From Viridibacillus soli (lineage in GTDB: Bacteria; Bacillota; Bacilli; Bacillales_A; Planococcaceae): DNA of 64,000 nt. Shown here piece after piece: positions 1-9,466 of this stretch (positions are counted from its first letter, which is position 1; each line of letters begins with the position of its first letter). The position numbers and the translations under genes were made by a program. The DNA is taken from the NCBI RefSeq assembly GCF_016612995.1, contig NZ_JAEOAH010000006.1, positions 177,740-241,739 of the forward strand. Direction: 5' to 3'. The notes under the pieces are model-generated. The model was not told the origin of the DNA, did no database searches, and was given only the letters and a program-made list of their open reading frames with translations.

Positions 1-1
1 T

Positions 2-109
2 GGTCAAGTTCAAGCTCAAGGCTTCTATGAAAAATTAGGCTATCACGTGGCATCTGATATTTTTCTAGATGCAGGCATTGAACATGTATTAATGATAAAA
101 GAAGTTTAA
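2..109 (+). CDS. GNAT acetyltransferase, C-terminal end (ElaA-like)
   Basis: Only the last 35 codons are in the window; the gene starts to the left of position 1. The visible end reads AQGFYEKLGYHV followed by FLDAGIEHVLMIK. This is the closing part of the GNAT fold in ElaA-type acetyltransferases, where a phenylalanine-tyrosine-glutamate turn and a final GIxHxxM strand complete the acetyl-CoA site. The substrate cannot be inferred. A U-tailed hairpin follows at once, so this is the last gene of its transcript. Family is fairly sure, subfamily less so. Confidence 0.75.
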   Translation, partial: GQVQAQGFYEKLGYHVASDIFLDAGIEHVLMIKEV

Positions 110-114
110 AACTT

Positions 115-151
115 AAAAGAGCTGTCCCCTATTATTTGGGACAGCTCTTTA
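115..151. terminator. Bidirectional intrinsic terminator
   Basis: Perfect inverted arms AAAGAGCTGTCCC and GGGACAGCTCTTT enclose a short A/T loop, with A-rich and T-rich flanks. It sits between the converging acetyltransferase and DMT transporter genes and can end both transcripts. The stop codon of the transporter overlaps its last bases. Confidence 0.85.
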
Positions 152-1033
152 TACTTGTGGTAATTCAACAATCTGTTTACTCGGCTTAATTAACGTATAA
201 ATAATACCTGCGAAAATAAGTACTATGCCAGCAGTTTGCAACAAAGTAGGTCGGAAATCTAAAATCACAATATCCAATAAAATCGCCACCACTGGATCCA
301 CAAAAACTAACGCGGACACAACAATAGTCGGCAACTTACGCAAGCTATCAAAAAACAAGTAATAAACAAAACCAGTATGTATTAAGCCTGTTCCTAAAAT
401 GTACAACCAATTTGAAGTCGTCAGTCCCTCAAACACCCCGAAGTCCAGAAATGGCGGTAAAATAACAATTCCAACCATTGTCTGTACAAAAGTCAAAGCA
501 TAAGTACTTAAATGCGTAATGCCCTTCCCTACGAACATTGCAAGTGCATAGCAAACTGCAGACAGCATCGCCCAGACAAATCCTGAATTGAACAATGCCT
601 CAATAGATGTAAATTGATCCAATCCGATAATAAAAACACTTCCAAGAAAACAAACAATAACTGCCATAACAGCTTGTACTGTCATCTTTTCTTTTAAAAT
701 TAAACTTCCTAAAATCAATACAAAAATGGGTGCTAAATTATAAATTGAAATAGCTACGGATATCGACATCTCTTCAAATGCCTTGAATAAAAACACCCAA
801 TTGAAGACTAAAAACACACCACAAATGAGCGTCTGAGTAACTTCTTGGCGTGACCACTTCTCCGTTTTATAGCCACCTGTAAAAAACCACATTCCTCCTA
901 AGAATAACGTCGCGCAAATACAGCGAACAAACACAAGCTCCTCTGCTGGTATTCCTGTATTCACTGTAAAAAAGCCAATGGAACCGAAAATCGCCATTGC
1001 TACTGTCATCTTAATCATTGCTGCTATATTCAT
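149..1033 (-). CDS. DMT-superfamily (EamA) transporter
   Basis: The 294-residue protein is almost entirely hydrophobic, with about ten membrane segments in two homologous halves. This is the EamA/RhaT arrangement of drug/metabolite transporters in the cytoplasmic membrane. The start is placed at the ATG that follows a GGAAGG ribosome site rather than at the ORF's first ATG 18 codons upstream; the protein then begins with MNIAAMIKM. The C-terminus ends in a short charged tail. It is divergent from the amino acid decarboxylase gene across a ~240-bp gap. An exporter beside a decarboxylase could expel a substrate or amine product, but that is inference. The substrate is unknown. Confidence 0.8.
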   Translation of the reverse strand: MNIAAMIKMTVAMAIFGSIGFFTVNTGIPAEELVFVRCICATLFLGGMWFFTGGYKTEKWSRQEVTQTLICGVFLVFNWVFLFKAFEEMSISVAISIYNLAPIFVLILGSLILKEKMTVQAVMAVIVCFLGSVFIIGLDQFTSIEALFNSGFVWAMLSAVCYALAMFVGKGITHLSTYALTFVQTMVGIVILPPFLDFGVFEGLTTSNWLYILGTGLIHTGFVYYLFFDSLRKLPTIVVSALVFVDPVVAILLDIVILDFRPTLLQTAGIVLIFAGIIYTLIKPSKQIVELPQV

Positions 1034-1194
1034 ATTGACACTACCTTCCTTACATAACCAATTCTTATCTAAATTATTACATATCATTTATAACTTTTAA
1101 AAATCAGAAAATAATAAATATTATAACAAATAAATATTATCTATTTCTATTTAGTGATTATTTATCCCTATTCACTATTTCTTCAATTTTATGC

Positions 1195-1223
1195 ACTAAG
1201 AACTAAAAACTCTGTGATATAAT
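1195..1223 (+). promoter_or_regulatory. Putative extended -10 promoter for the decarboxylase-chemoreceptor unit
   Basis: TGATATAAT at 1215-1223 is a perfect extended -10 element (TGnTATAAT). No good -35 hexamer is seen at the right distance, which is tolerated with an extended -10. It lies about 50 bp upstream of the decarboxylase start in an A/T-rich gap. Confidence 0.5.
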
Positions 1224-1275
1224 CAGCATTATTGACTATTATCTATTATTAATTAACTAAGAGGTGTTTAACTAT

Positions 1276-2919
1276 ATGAAGGAAATTCAACGACTTTTCC
1301 CAAGTGAAGACGGGAATCTAGAACAACGCAAAGAGATTTTAAATTATATCGAAAAAATCTTCACATCACTTGATCAACTAAAAGATCCACAAAAAAGCAC
1401 ATTAGGTCCTGTGCAAGAGAGATCCGCTAATTTTTATAAAGAGCTGATAGAAAACTATGAAGTTCCTATAAAAGCGATTGGAATGGACAATGTAGTAAAT
1501 GATTTAGTCGACTTAATGAAGGGTCATCCATACCATACTAGAAAATTTGTTACGAATGTCCTTCCGATGGCTAGTATCCCTGGCATCATCGGATTATTAA
1601 CAACGACATTATTAAACGGTAATAATTTATGGGATGTCTACGGACCAGCTGCAGCTGAAAGTGAAGTAAAAGTCATTGGTATGATGTCGAAGCTAGTTGG
1701 TTATGATTTCACACAGAGTTGGGGTTATACAACTTGGGGAGGACAAGGGGCTGTATTTAGCGGCTTACGTCTTGCAATTGCAAAACAATTTCCACATGCA
1801 AAAGAAGAAGGCGTTCCACGTAATTTATATTGCTTCGCTTCCGAAAATGCTCACTATAGCTTATTAAAATCTGCTGAAGCTGTCGGAATTGGTAGTAATA
1901 ATCTTATTCGAGTTAAAGCAACTAGTGATCATTCAATGGATCTTAAAGACTTAGCAAATAAATTAGAAGAAGTCATTCGTAAAGGTGGCATTCCTATCTA
2001 TATCGTTGCTACGACTGGGGCAACAGATAGCTTTGCAATCGATGATGTCAAAGCTATCAAAGACATTGCTACAAAAATTGAATCAAAATACGATTTACAA
2101 CCTATTCATATTCATGCTGACTCAGCGTTAGGCGGATTCTATTCTTTCTTCAAATCTTATGATTTTAAATCAAACCCGCTTCAATTCGAAGAAAATGTAC
2201 TTGCAAGCTTACAAAGTATCAACGAACGTATGCAACATATTTCTTTAGCAGATAGCTTATGTTTCGATTTCCAAAAGCTTGGCCAAACACCTTATTTAAC
2301 AAGCTTATTTTTAGTGAAAGAAGGAAAACACTTAGGCTTACTAGACTTAGAAGATTTTGATACGCCTTATGTTGGTAATAGAGGATATGGTAGCTATCAT
2401 ACAGGCTACACTTTAGAATGCTCTCGTATGGGTAGTTCAATTGCCATCTACGCTGCTCTATCTGCTTTTGGCGTCGAAGGCTATCAGAAAATATTGGCTA
2501 ACTACGTCCGTGTAAACTTAGCTTTCAGAGACAAGATCAAAGAAAAACTTCCAAATGTATCCGTTGTTAACGATGCCAATATCGGTCCTGTTACTGCATT
2601 CCGTCTGTATCCAGATGGATTAGACTGGTCAAAAGAAAAAACTGGTACTTTAACTCTTGAACAAGTTCAAGTAACTAATACACTGAACCAATCTTTATTC
2701 GAAATACTTGGCCACAACCGTGAAAATGTATTCTTTGGTGATACAACGAAGGTTTGTACTATACCTGTTAGAAATTCGGAAGAAATGATTCCTGTAGCAG
2801 CAGCGAAGCTTTTCGCTATTTCACCTTATACAGAAGTACAATATTTAGATGAAATGATAGATTCTATTTCACAGGCCATTCATAATTTGGAGGAGTCTAA
2901 CGTTGAATCTATTTACTAA
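1276..2919 (+). CDS. Pyridoxal-phosphate-dependent amino acid decarboxylase (group II type)
   Basis: This 547-residue protein has the layout of group II PLP decarboxylases (glutamate, tyrosine/aromatic and diaminobutyrate decarboxylases). The motif HADSALGG near residue 280 supplies the aspartate that pairs with the pyridine nitrogen, and FDFQKLGQT near residue 330 carries the probable Schiff-base lysine. It would release CO2 from an amino acid in the cytosol to make an amine; the sequence does not settle which one. AAGAGG lies about 9 nt before the ATG at 1276. An in-frame GTG at 1264 lies inside that ribosome site and is unlikely. The last 17 nt overlap the start of the next gene, a chemoreceptor, so the two are translationally coupled. 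Confidence 0.8.
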   Translation: MKEIQRLFPSEDGNLEQRKEILNYIEKIFTSLDQLKDPQKSTLGPVQERSANFYKELIENYEVPIKAIGMDNVVNDLVDLMKGHPYHTRKFVTNVLPMASIPGIIGLLTTTLLNGNNLWDVYGPAAAESEVKVIGMMSKLVGYDFTQSWGYTTWGGQGAVFSGLRLAIAKQFPHAKEEGVPRNLYCFASENAHYSLLKSAEAVGIGSNNLIRVKATSDHSMDLKDLANKLEEVIRKGGIPIYIVATTGATDSFAIDDVKAIKDIATKIESKYDLQPIHIHADSALGGFYSFFKSYDFKSNPLQFEENVLASLQSINERMQHISLADSLCFDFQKLGQTPYLTSLFLVKEGKHLGLLDLEDFDTPYVGNRGYGSYHTGYTLECSRMGSSIAIYAALSAFGVEGYQKILANYVRVNLAFRDKIKEKLPNVSVVNDANIGPVTAFRLYPDGLDWSKEKTGTLTLEQVQVTNTLNQSLFEILGHNRENVFFGDTTKVCTIPVRNSEEMIPVAAAKLFAISPYTEVQYLDEMIDSISQAIHNLEESNVESIY

Positions 2920-4600
2920 GTACAAAAGTTCGATATTGTATAAATATATTTTTAGTTTTGTAATACCCATCACAATTTTTTCCATCATTTTTAGCTTTAC
3001 AATGTATTCTCTATCAACACATATCATTAACGACTACGTTATTGTTGAATTCGAAAAAAGCCTTAATTTAATATCTACTGATGTTAAGTCTGACATAGAT
3101 AGCGACATTGTTTCTAGTGCAGATAAAGGAAATAATGAGAAATATGAAGAATTACTCTCTCTTTTGAACAAGGCACAAAAGAAGTTCGATGTTGAAAACA
3201 TTTACGTTCTCTCTAATTCTAATGGTCAGGAACATATCGTTGCTTTAAGTAATACTGATAATCGTAATGATAGCTATACATTTGACGCGAATATGGATAA
3301 AGCGATTACTGAACAAACTTCTCAAAAAAGCGACATTTATAAAGATGAATTTGGAGTGCATAAGTCTATATTTGTTCCTTTCGAAGGAACTGATATCATT
3401 TTCGGGATAGATATGGATGCTTCCTTTATCCCAGCACTACAATCAAAAGTAGTGATGATCTCTATTGGCATGACTCTAGTATTCATATTGCTTGGAGCGC
3501 TTATTGCCTTCTTCATTAGTAAACGTATTACGAATCCAATCGTATCAGTTGTTGAGTATGTAGAAGAAATTGCAAAAGGCAATCTAACAATGTCAGGTTT
3601 TAAGACGCAAGGACAAGATGAGGTTGCACAATTGTCAGAAGGCGTTCAAAGAATGTCAACCGATTTACGGTCTTTAATTACTTCAATTGCAGAAAATGCA
3701 GAGCAAGTTGCGGCAACTTCTGAAGAACTTACCGCAAGCTCTGAACAAACAAATGAATCAATTAAGCAAATTACCGAATCTATGCAAGAGGTTGCGGCCG
3801 GCGCTGAAACACAAACAAGCGCTGTAGAAGAGATGAATACTACCGTTACAAATATCTCTGGAAAAATGCAGCAAATTGCTTCAAGCGCTGAAGACGTATC
3901 GGTTAAAGCACAAAATACTTCTCAAATAGCTGCAAATGGTAACACGATTATCCACAACGCAGTAGAGAAGATGAATACAACCTATGATACAATACAGACA
4001 ACATCTAAAGTAGTGAATCGTCTTAGCGATAATACGAGAGAAATCGGCAAGATTGTTACTCTCATCACAGAAATTACAGATCAAACAAATCTACTTGCAT
4101 TGAATGCTTCTATTGAAGCAGCACGTGCAGGTGAGCACGGTAAAGGCTTTGCAGTAGTTGCACAGGAAGTTCGCAAACTAGCTGAACAATCTCGCGAAGC
4201 AGCAAACGAAATTAGAACACGTATTGAAACAATTCAAACCGACTCAACAGATGCTGTTGACTCAATGGCCATTAGCTATAGTAACTTAAAAGACAGCGCA
4301 ACGACATTTGAAAATGCCGGTGACGCATTTGAGGACATTTTAACATCGGTAAACCAAGTAAATACTCAAATGAATGAAGTGAATAGAGCTATTGATAATA
4401 TGAACAAGGATGTTGAAAACATCGCCGAGTCAATGGATCAAGTAAGCATTATCTCTGTTGAAACATCTAGTAGTATTCAAAACGTAGCTGCAGCTTCGGA
4501 AGAACAATCTGCAAGTGTCGAAGAAATCTCTATTTCTTCAAACAACCTTGCTAATATGGCTGAAATTCTTCACAACGCTGTTCATAAATTTAAAATCTAA
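2903..4600 (+). CDS. Methyl-accepting chemotaxis protein
   Basis: The 565-residue chemoreceptor has a membrane helix at about 13-35, an extracellular sensor of about 145 residues, a second helix at about 183-205, a HAMP domain, and a long cytoplasmic coiled-coil signalling domain. The signalling tip contains [19 protein letters not shown] and [18 protein letters not shown], the conserved CheA/CheW contact region. Translation starts at TTG 2903, with GGAGGAG seven bases upstream inside the decarboxylase gene, giving a 17-nt overlap. The sensor domain resembles no class I can name. The coupling suggests that it senses a substrate or product of the decarboxylase, which is inference. A strong terminator follows. 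Confidence 0.9.
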   Translation: MNLFTKYKSSILYKYIFSFVIPITIFSIIFSFTMYSLSTHIINDYVIVEFEKSLNLISTDVKSDIDSDIVSSADKGNNEKYEELLSLLNKAQKKFDVENIYVLSNSNGQEHIVALSNTDNRNDSYTFDANMDKAITEQTSQKSDIYKDEFGVHKSIFVPFEGTDIIFGIDMDASFIPALQSKVVMISIGMTLVFILLGALIAFFISKRITNPIVSVVEYVEEIAKGNLTMSGFKTQGQDEVAQLSEGVQRMSTDLRSLITSIAENAEQVAATSEELTASSEQTNESIKQITESMQEVAAGAETQTSAVEEMNTTVTNISGKMQQIASSAEDVSVKAQNTSQIAANGNTIIHNAVEKMNTTYDTIQTTSKVVNRLSDNTREIGKIVTLITEITDQTNLLALNASIEAARAGEHGKGFAVVAQEVRKLAEQSREAANEIRTRIETIQTDSTDAVDSMAISYSNLKDSATTFENAGDAFEDILTSVNQVNTQMNEVNRAIDNMNKDVENIAESMDQVSIISVETSSSIQNVAAASEEQSASVEEISISSNNLANMAEILHNAVHKFKI

Positions 4601-4606
4601 AAACAC

Positions 4607-4652
4607 CAAAACTCCCCATTACCTTGTCATTTATGGTAATGGGGAGTTTACT
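4607..4652. terminator. Intrinsic terminator
   Basis: AAACTCCCCATTACC pairs with GGTAATGGGGAGTTT around a short loop, with flanking A and T runs. It closes the chemoreceptor transcript and can also serve the opposing phosphatase gene. Confidence 0.85.
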
Positions 4653-4670
4653 TTATTTGGGCTCATAAAG

Positions 4671-5453
4671 TTATTCTAAACAATTCGCTTGCAATGTTTT
4701 TCTCTTTTCTTCTGTCAATCCAAATTCCTTTTCAAAAAATGTATCGTAATTTCCATAGCGTTCATTAATAGCATCAAAAGTTGCTTGTAAATACTGCTCT
4801 TTAGCACTCATGATATCACCAAAATGCTGTAATTGTTCCTCATTTAAATGCTCCGACAACATAGGAATCATTGCATCTCGTACCGGCTGCATGTAATCAT
4901 TTGTTACTAAATAATCCTTCATAACGTTTTCCTCATCTACACCTAACGCAAGTAAAATAAGTGCACCACCCACACCCGTGCGATCCTTCCCTACCGCACA
5001 ATGATGTAATAACCCAAGATTTTCAGGGTCTTGAATAATGTCCATCAAACGCTTATACGAAGGATTATCCAATGGTAAATGTGCATAGAGCTTCGTAAAT
5101 ACGTCCGCATTCACAGTTTGTAGAAATGCTCGATTATCCATTTCCTTCAAAGAAGATGTCGGCATTTGAAAACCTACATCGCCCTTTGCAGGAATACGCT
5201 CGTTATGTACATTTTCAAATATCGGATCCGGCTTAGTTTCCGCTTCTCCATCATCTCGATAATCAAAAATAGTCTTAATCCCTAATGTTTTAAAAAGTTC
5301 ATGGTCTGCTACCGTCATTTTATTGAGCCCACCCGAGCGATAAAACACCCCGTATTTCACCTTTCGTCCATCTGCTGTAGGATATCCCCCCATATCTCTA
5401 AAGTTCACAACTTGCTCAAGCGGCAGCACACGATTTTCATTTACGTTAGACAT
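4671..5453 (-). CDS. Tyrosine-protein phosphatase (DSP/LipA-like)
   Basis: The 260-residue protein carries the cysteine-phosphatase P-loop CAVGKDRTG, with nucleophile Cys152 and Arg158. It begins with VNFRDMGGYPTADGRKVK, the N-terminal signature of the Y_phosphatase3 family, which includes Listeria LipA and mycobacterial PtpB-like enzymes. An aspartate-rich segment before the loop (FDYRDDGEAE) fits the fold. There is no signal peptide, so it acts in the cytosol on phosphotyrosine or possibly phosphoinositides. It stands alone, convergent with the chemoreceptor, with a ribosome site (AAAAGGGGATG) just before the ATG. The family call is firm; the physiological target is unknown. Confidence 0.88.
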   Translation of the reverse strand: MSNVNENRVLPLEQVVNFRDMGGYPTADGRKVKYGVFYRSGGLNKMTVADHELFKTLGIKTIFDYRDDGEAETKPDPIFENVHNERIPAKGDVGFQMPTSSLKEMDNRAFLQTVNADVFTKLYAHLPLDNPSYKRLMDIIQDPENLGLLHHCAVGKDRTGVGGALILLALGVDEENVMKDYLVTNDYMQPVRDAMIPMLSEHLNEEQLQHFGDIMSAKEQYLQATFDAINERYGNYDTFFEKEFGLTEEKRKTLQANCLE

Positions 5454-5772
5454 ATTACATCCCCTTTTATAAATATTTGAGTATTTCTTATATAATAGAT
5501 TAGCATTATTTTAAGGAATAAGAAATTATTAGGCTATTTTCAATCCAGCTATCTCTTCTATACGATTTTTTATTGTAATCACTTCGTTATTGTCACTATA
5601 AAGGTCGAGAGCTCTTATACAACGTTAGAAATAAGTAACTTCGAACTAATTAGTAATACCCTTTATAATTAGTTTTTTATGTCTTTATAACCAATACTTA
5701 TTGACTATTTGTTGTTTTTCCATCAAAATAATTATTATATGTAAATTTTAAAAGGAAAGAAGGCTCCAAACA
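5454..5772. other. Intergenic region with a short coding-like relic
   Basis: This 319-bp divergent gap separates the phosphatase from the second chemoreceptor. On the minus strand 5529-5624 is open for 31 codons ending in a stop and reads like a protein C-terminus (NRIEEIAGLKIA), with a stop immediately before it and no start codon. It may be the relic of a lost gene. Otherwise the gap is A/T-rich promoter-type DNA with no recognised element. Confidence 0.35.
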
Positions 5773-7458
5773 ATGTCCGTCGGAAAAAAATTAAATATAG
5801 GATTTCTTAGTCTTATTAGCTTATTAGTAATAATAATAGTCACGACTTATTATCAATTTTCGAAAATTGAATCACAAGTAGAGGAAGCAGTCGATTATCG
5901 CGTTGTTCAGTTGCAATTGGCAAATGATATTCAATTTGGCTTAGCAATGCAAGACTCTCTATTACGTTCTTATTTCATAAAGGACACAGAATCAAGACGT
6001 GAAGTTTTACAGAATTATCAAGACTTCGTTGACAACAAAATTACAGAACTTGCAGAACTATCCCGCGCCGAAAAAATGCAAGCATATATAAAGGATGCAA
6101 AAAAATTTAACGACGATTTTAATACAGCAGTTACAAGTGCACTGAAAGAATTTGATAACAGCAATAAAGAGGCAGCAATTGAGATTATAGATACTTCTGC
6201 TTCTAACGCAAGCGATGGTATTTTAGAATCAGCTAGCAACATTATTAAATATCAAGACATGCAACTTCAGACAACTGGAAATTCCATAAAAGTTCTCGCT
6301 AGCCAATCGCTACTTGGTGACATTATCGCTTTAATACTATGTATTCCTCTTGGTGTATTTTTCATCAGATTCGTTAGAAAATCTATCACAAAACCATTGG
6401 GTGAAGTAGCCCAAGCAGCTGAAATTATTGCTACTGGTGATTTATCTAAACCTGATATCGCCTTCACTTCTAAAGATGAAATTGGGACTTTAGCAAATGT
6501 CTTCAACAAAATGAAGGGGAATTTACAAGAGATCGTCCGTAATATTCAAACAAACAGCGAGCATCTCTCTGCTTCATCAGAGGAATTATCTGCTAGTACA
6601 GAGGAGATCACTGCATCTGCAAATGAAATGTCTATGCGTATTCATCAAACAGCAGACATCTCATCTATATCTGCTACTGCTGCTAAAGAAAGTGCTGTCG
6701 CAATGGATGAAACGGCTGCTGGTATTCAACGCATAGCTGAAGCTACACAATCTTTACATCAAAACACCGTCGATATGAGCACGACAGCAGAGGATGGTAT
6801 GAAAACAATTGGCGTGGCACAACAGCAAATGCAAGTCATCTCTAACTCAACTAACTTAATTGCTGAACTAACAGAAAAACTTAGCAAACAATCACAAGAA
6901 ATTGGCGCTATTACACATGTCATTACAGATATTACAGACCAAACAAATTTACTTGCACTGAATGCAGCAATTGAAGCGGCTCGTGCAGGCGAACAAGGCA
7001 AAGGTTTCGCTGTTGTAGCAGACGAAGTTCGTAAACTTGCTGAGCAATCAAAACAATCTGCAATACAAATCGTTACACTAACCAAAGAAATACAAACCGA
7101 TACTAAAAACGTTGAATCTGCAGTACACGAAGGTCTTTCTTCTGTTCAAGATGGTGTTCAAGTCATTGGAGAAGCAGGCTCAGCCTTTACAACAATTACT
7201 TCTGCTGTTAAATCGATCACCGTTCAAGTAGAAGAAATATCCGCTACTTCAGAGGAAATTTCAGCTAGTGCAGAAGAAGTTTCTGCCTCTGTTACAGAAA
7301 TTGCAAACGGTGCATCAGATGCATCTACAAATACAGAATTGGCTGCCTCTGCTATTGAGGAACAATCTTCTACGATGAATCAAGTAAATTCAGTCGCAGA
7401 AGATTTAAATGCAAACGCTCAAAATTTACAAGCAATGATTCAAGAATTTAAAGTATAA
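5773..7458 (+). CDS. Methyl-accepting chemotaxis protein (four-helix-bundle sensor)
   Basis: The 561-residue chemoreceptor has a first membrane helix at about 9-29, a predominantly helical extracellular region of about 145 residues that fits the 4HB_MCP class, and a second helix at about 180-203. A HAMP domain and the MCP signalling hairpin follow, with [19 protein letters not shown] and [18 protein letters not shown]. Glutamate/glutamine pairs in the coiled coil (for example [15 protein letters not shown]) are typical methylation sites. GGAAAGAAGG precedes the ATG. It is monocistronic between its own upstream gap and a terminator. The ligand cannot be read from sequence. Confidence 0.9.
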   Translation: MSVGKKLNIGFLSLISLLVIIIVTTYYQFSKIESQVEEAVDYRVVQLQLANDIQFGLAMQDSLLRSYFIKDTESRREVLQNYQDFVDNKITELAELSRAEKMQAYIKDAKKFNDDFNTAVTSALKEFDNSNKEAAIEIIDTSASNASDGILESASNIIKYQDMQLQTTGNSIKVLASQSLLGDIIALILCIPLGVFFIRFVRKSITKPLGEVAQAAEIIATGDLSKPDIAFTSKDEIGTLANVFNKMKGNLQEIVRNIQTNSEHLSASSEELSASTEEITASANEMSMRIHQTADISSISATAAKESAVAMDETAAGIQRIAEATQSLHQNTVDMSTTAEDGMKTIGVAQQQMQVISNSTNLIAELTEKLSKQSQEIGAITHVITDITDQTNLLALNAAIEAARAGEQGKGFAVVADEVRKLAEQSKQSAIQIVTLTKEIQTDTKNVESAVHEGLSSVQDGVQVIGEAGSAFTTITSAVKSITVQVEEISATSEEISASAEEVSASVTEIANGASDASTNTELAASAIEEQSSTMNQVNSVAEDLNANAQNLQAMIQEFKV

Positions 7459-7504
7459 AAAATGCTGTTATAAAAGACTAAGCACTCATACATGCTTAAC
7501 AACA

Positions 7505-7540
7505 AGAAAAGGTTTGCCCATATCTGGCAAACCTTTTCTC
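7505..7540. terminator. Intrinsic terminator
   Basis: GAAAAGGTTTGCC and GGCAAACCTTTTC form a near-perfect stem around a short loop, followed by T-rich sequence. It lies between the chemoreceptor and the converging VOC-family gene. Confidence 0.85.
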
Positions 7541-7563
7541 TAATACAAAATATACTTCTTCTT

Positions 7564-7956
7564 TTACTCAAGCGTTAGTTGCCAAGATACGCCAAACTGA
7601 TCGACAAGCCAACCAAACCTTTTACTGAAGCCATAGTTATCTATTGGCATTAATTCACTACCACCATTCAATAACTTTTCATATAAATAATCGATTTCCT
7701 CTTCTGTATCACATGTAATATAGAGCGAAAATGACGGCGTAAATGTAAATGCATGCTGTACATTACTATCAATACATAAAATTTCTTGCCCCTTCAATGA
7801 AAAAGCAGCCTGCATTACACTACCTTCTGCCCCTGCTTCATTTGCTCCATAACGTTTAATACGTAAAATTTCCGAGTCCGGAATTAATGAAACATAATAA
7901 TTCATCGCTTCCTCAGCTTGCCCTTGGAACATTAAAAATGGCGTCACCTTTGTCAT
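7564..7956 (-). CDS. VOC-family protein (PhnB / 3-demethylubiquinone-type fold)
   Basis: The 130-residue protein begins VTPFLMFQGQAEEAMNYY and ends YGFSKRFGWLVDQFGVSWQL. These are the two signature ends of the PF06983 branch of the glyoxalase/vicinal-oxygen-chelate superfamily (B. subtilis YjdN-like). Members of this branch often lack a known reaction. It is the last gene of a three-gene operon behind an AHSA1-domain protein and an ArsR-type regulator. That combination is common in Bacillota and is usually of unknown role. The superfamily is sure; a ubiquinone-related function is not implied. Confidence 0.82.
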   Translation of the reverse strand: MTKVTPFLMFQGQAEEAMNYYVSLIPDSEILRIKRYGANEAGAEGSVMQAAFSLKGQEILCIDSNVQHAFTFTPSFSLYITCDTEEEIDYLYEKLLNGGSELMPIDNYGFSKRFGWLVDQFGVSWQLTLE

Positions 7957-8013
7957 ATGCTTTCACCCTTTCATATCAGTCATTATTGGCTGAATATTAC
8001 ATATTGATACCGA

Positions 8014-8349
8014 TTATTCCTTATCCTTTTCAAACTGATTTTCAACAACATACTTTAGTTTCGTTAATTTATTATTCCAAAACTGCTCATAGAAGGATAG
8101 CCATTGCTTCAGTTCCGTTAATGGCTCTGGTTGTAGGCTATAAATCTTTTCTCTACCGACCTTTGTACCACTAACAAGTTCTGCATCTGCAAGAACATGG
8201 AGATGCTTAGCAATCGCCGTCCGGCTCATATTAAAGTGAGAAGTAATTTCTGCAATGGATCGCTCCTTTGCCGCTAATAAGTGAAGCACCTCTCTACGTG
8301 TTGGATCAGCAATTGCTTGGAACACATCGTATTTTTCTGCGGCGGACAT
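8014..8349 (-). CDS. ArsR-family winged-helix transcriptional regulator
   Basis: The 111-residue protein is a single winged-helix domain: FQAIADPTRREVLHLLAAKERSIAEI, then the recognition helix region MSRTAIAKHLHVLADAELV and the wing VGREKIYSL. No metal-binding cysteine motif is present, so it belongs to the non-metal branch often paired with AHSA1 proteins. Its ATG follows the stop of the upstream SRPBCC gene by two bases, so translation is coupled. It probably represses its own operon. Confidence 0.88.
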   Translation of the reverse strand: MSAAEKYDVFQAIADPTRREVLHLLAAKERSIAEITSHFNMSRTAIAKHLHVLADAELVSGTKVGREKIYSLQPEPLTELKQWLSFYEQFWNNKLTKLKYVVENQFEKDKE

Positions 8350-8351
8350 AA

Positions 8352-8786
8352 TTAGCCCTCAACCACTTGTTTGAATTTATGCTGAACGATACCAACCCAG
8401 CCCTGTTCCATTGTGGCACGAATAACCGAACTTGGTTGCTGCGCTTTTTGTACGATTGCATCCGCGTTTTTCCAGCCACCATGAATAAGCATAAATTCAG
8501 TTTGCTCGCCCATTTCTTTTAACATAAATGTCACAACCCAGCCATCTGTATCCCATTCAAATGATAAGCGATTTGGTTCATCAATTTCGATTACTTTACA
8601 AGGTGATGGGCCAAATGGTGATTGTACATGAAATTCATACCCTTCTTCTAATTGGAAATCATTTGGCATAAACCAAGCTTCAATGCCCTCCGCAGTTGAT
8701 ACGTAATTCCATACTTTTTGGATAGGTGCATTCACTAGTACTGTTTGTTTAATATCTGGTAAATTTTCTTGATTATTATTTGTCAT
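8352..8786 (-). CDS. SRPBCC / AHSA1-domain protein
   Basis: This 144-residue protein has the START-like AHSA1 fold: KQTVLVNAPIQKVWNYVSTAEGIEAWF near the N-terminus, the strand pattern RLSFEWDTDGWVVTF, and a long C-terminal helix that closes the hydrophobic cavity (GWVGIVQHKFKQVVEG). Such proteins bind hydrophobic ligands or act as co-chaperone-like domains. It is the first gene of an operon with an ArsR regulator and a VOC protein. AAAGGAG lies seven bases before the ATG. The ligand is unknown. Confidence 0.85.
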   Translation of the reverse strand: MTNNNQENLPDIKQTVLVNAPIQKVWNYVSTAEGIEAWFMPNDFQLEEGYEFHVQSPFGPSPCKVIEIDEPNRLSFEWDTDGWVVTFMLKEMGEQTEFMLIHGGWKNADAIVQKAQQPSSVIRATMEQGWVGIVQHKFKQVVEG

Positions 8787-8926
8787 TCTTATTCTCCTTT
8801 TCAGCCTTTAATACAGAACCATTTAGTTTCGTGTTTTGATTATATGAAACCAGATGGTTCTATGTCAAATATAAACTTCTTCCCGGCCTTGTGATTCCAA
8901 TTATTTTGCAAAGTACTATATGCTTA

Positions 8927-9133
8927 CAGGTGTGTTGATTAGGGGAATATTAGGTTGTTATTTACCGTTTATATGGCTTTTTTATGTTCAATACTAACGT
9001 ATGTTACTACATTTTTCAGTTGATTGTAGCGAAGGGAGCAGCTTGGTGTTTGCCCGCGGAAAGCAGCATCCCCTAGCGGAAATCAACCTACCACTTTATC
9101 AGTATGGTTAAAATCGGTTAATCAACACGCCTG
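8927..9133. mobile_element. MITE-like element, copy 1
   Basis: This 207-bp non-coding element starts CAGGTGTGTTGATTA and ends with TAATCAACACGCCTG, terminal inverted repeats matching at 14 of 15 positions. It is flanked by ATATGCTTA on the left and ATATGATTA on the right, a 9-bp target duplication with one mismatch. The first 43 bp are identical to a second copy at 29276-29474. An inner inverted pair (AGGTTGTTATTTACCG against CGGAAATCAACCT) would extend the hairpin. No ORF is present, so it would need a transposase acting in trans. Confidence 0.85.
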
Positions 9134-9182
9134 ATATGATTATTATTCAAAGAGGATGATATTAACTTAATGGATAAAATAG

Positions 9183-9353
9183 ATGGCAAATATTCTAATT
9201 GTAAATGATAATGTTAATATTCTAAATTTGGTAGAGCTGCATTTAGAAGATACTGGTTGCCATGTATATAAGGCACATGATGAAAGTATTTTACCGTATT
9301 GCGATAAAATCTATGAAATGAAAAATGGTCAATTGGCATTAAGAGCAACGTAA
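9183..9353 (+). pseudogene. Chimeric gene relic: response-regulator start joined to ABC-ATPase end
   Basis: The 56-codon ORF begins MANILIVNDNVNILNLVELH, which matches the first strand and helix of a two-component receiver domain. The usual DD acidic pair is replaced by ND. At about residue 35 it switches to LPYCDKIYEMKNGQLA, which matches the last strand and C-terminal turn of an ABC-transporter ATPase. Neither domain is complete, so this is probably a deletion fusion of two adjacent genes. It lies 49 bp downstream of the MITE and runs into a strong terminator. It is unlikely to be functional. Confidence 0.6.
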
Positions 9354-9383
9354 AAAAGGCGACATATCTGTGTCGCCTTTTCC
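9352..9383. terminator. Intrinsic terminator
   Basis: AAAAGGCGACA and TGTCGCCTTTT form a stem with a TATC loop, with A and T runs on either side. It directly follows the stop of the chimeric relic and can also end the small-protein operon arriving from the right. Confidence 0.85.
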
Positions 9384-9466
9384 AATTAATTATGATTCAG
9401 CACTTTTTATAAATTTACTTTTGCTTATTTAAAAGAGTGATAAAGTTCCTTTGCTCTCTTTTACTT

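Noticed and set aside
5529..5624. 31-codon coding-like stretch on the minus strand
   Set aside because: It reads like a protein end, but a stop codon precedes it at once and no start or ribosome site exists; kept only as a possible relic.
8927..9133. Element considered as a structured RNA
   Set aside because: The second copy with inverted ends and 9-bp duplicated flanks shows it is mobile DNA, not a conserved RNA.
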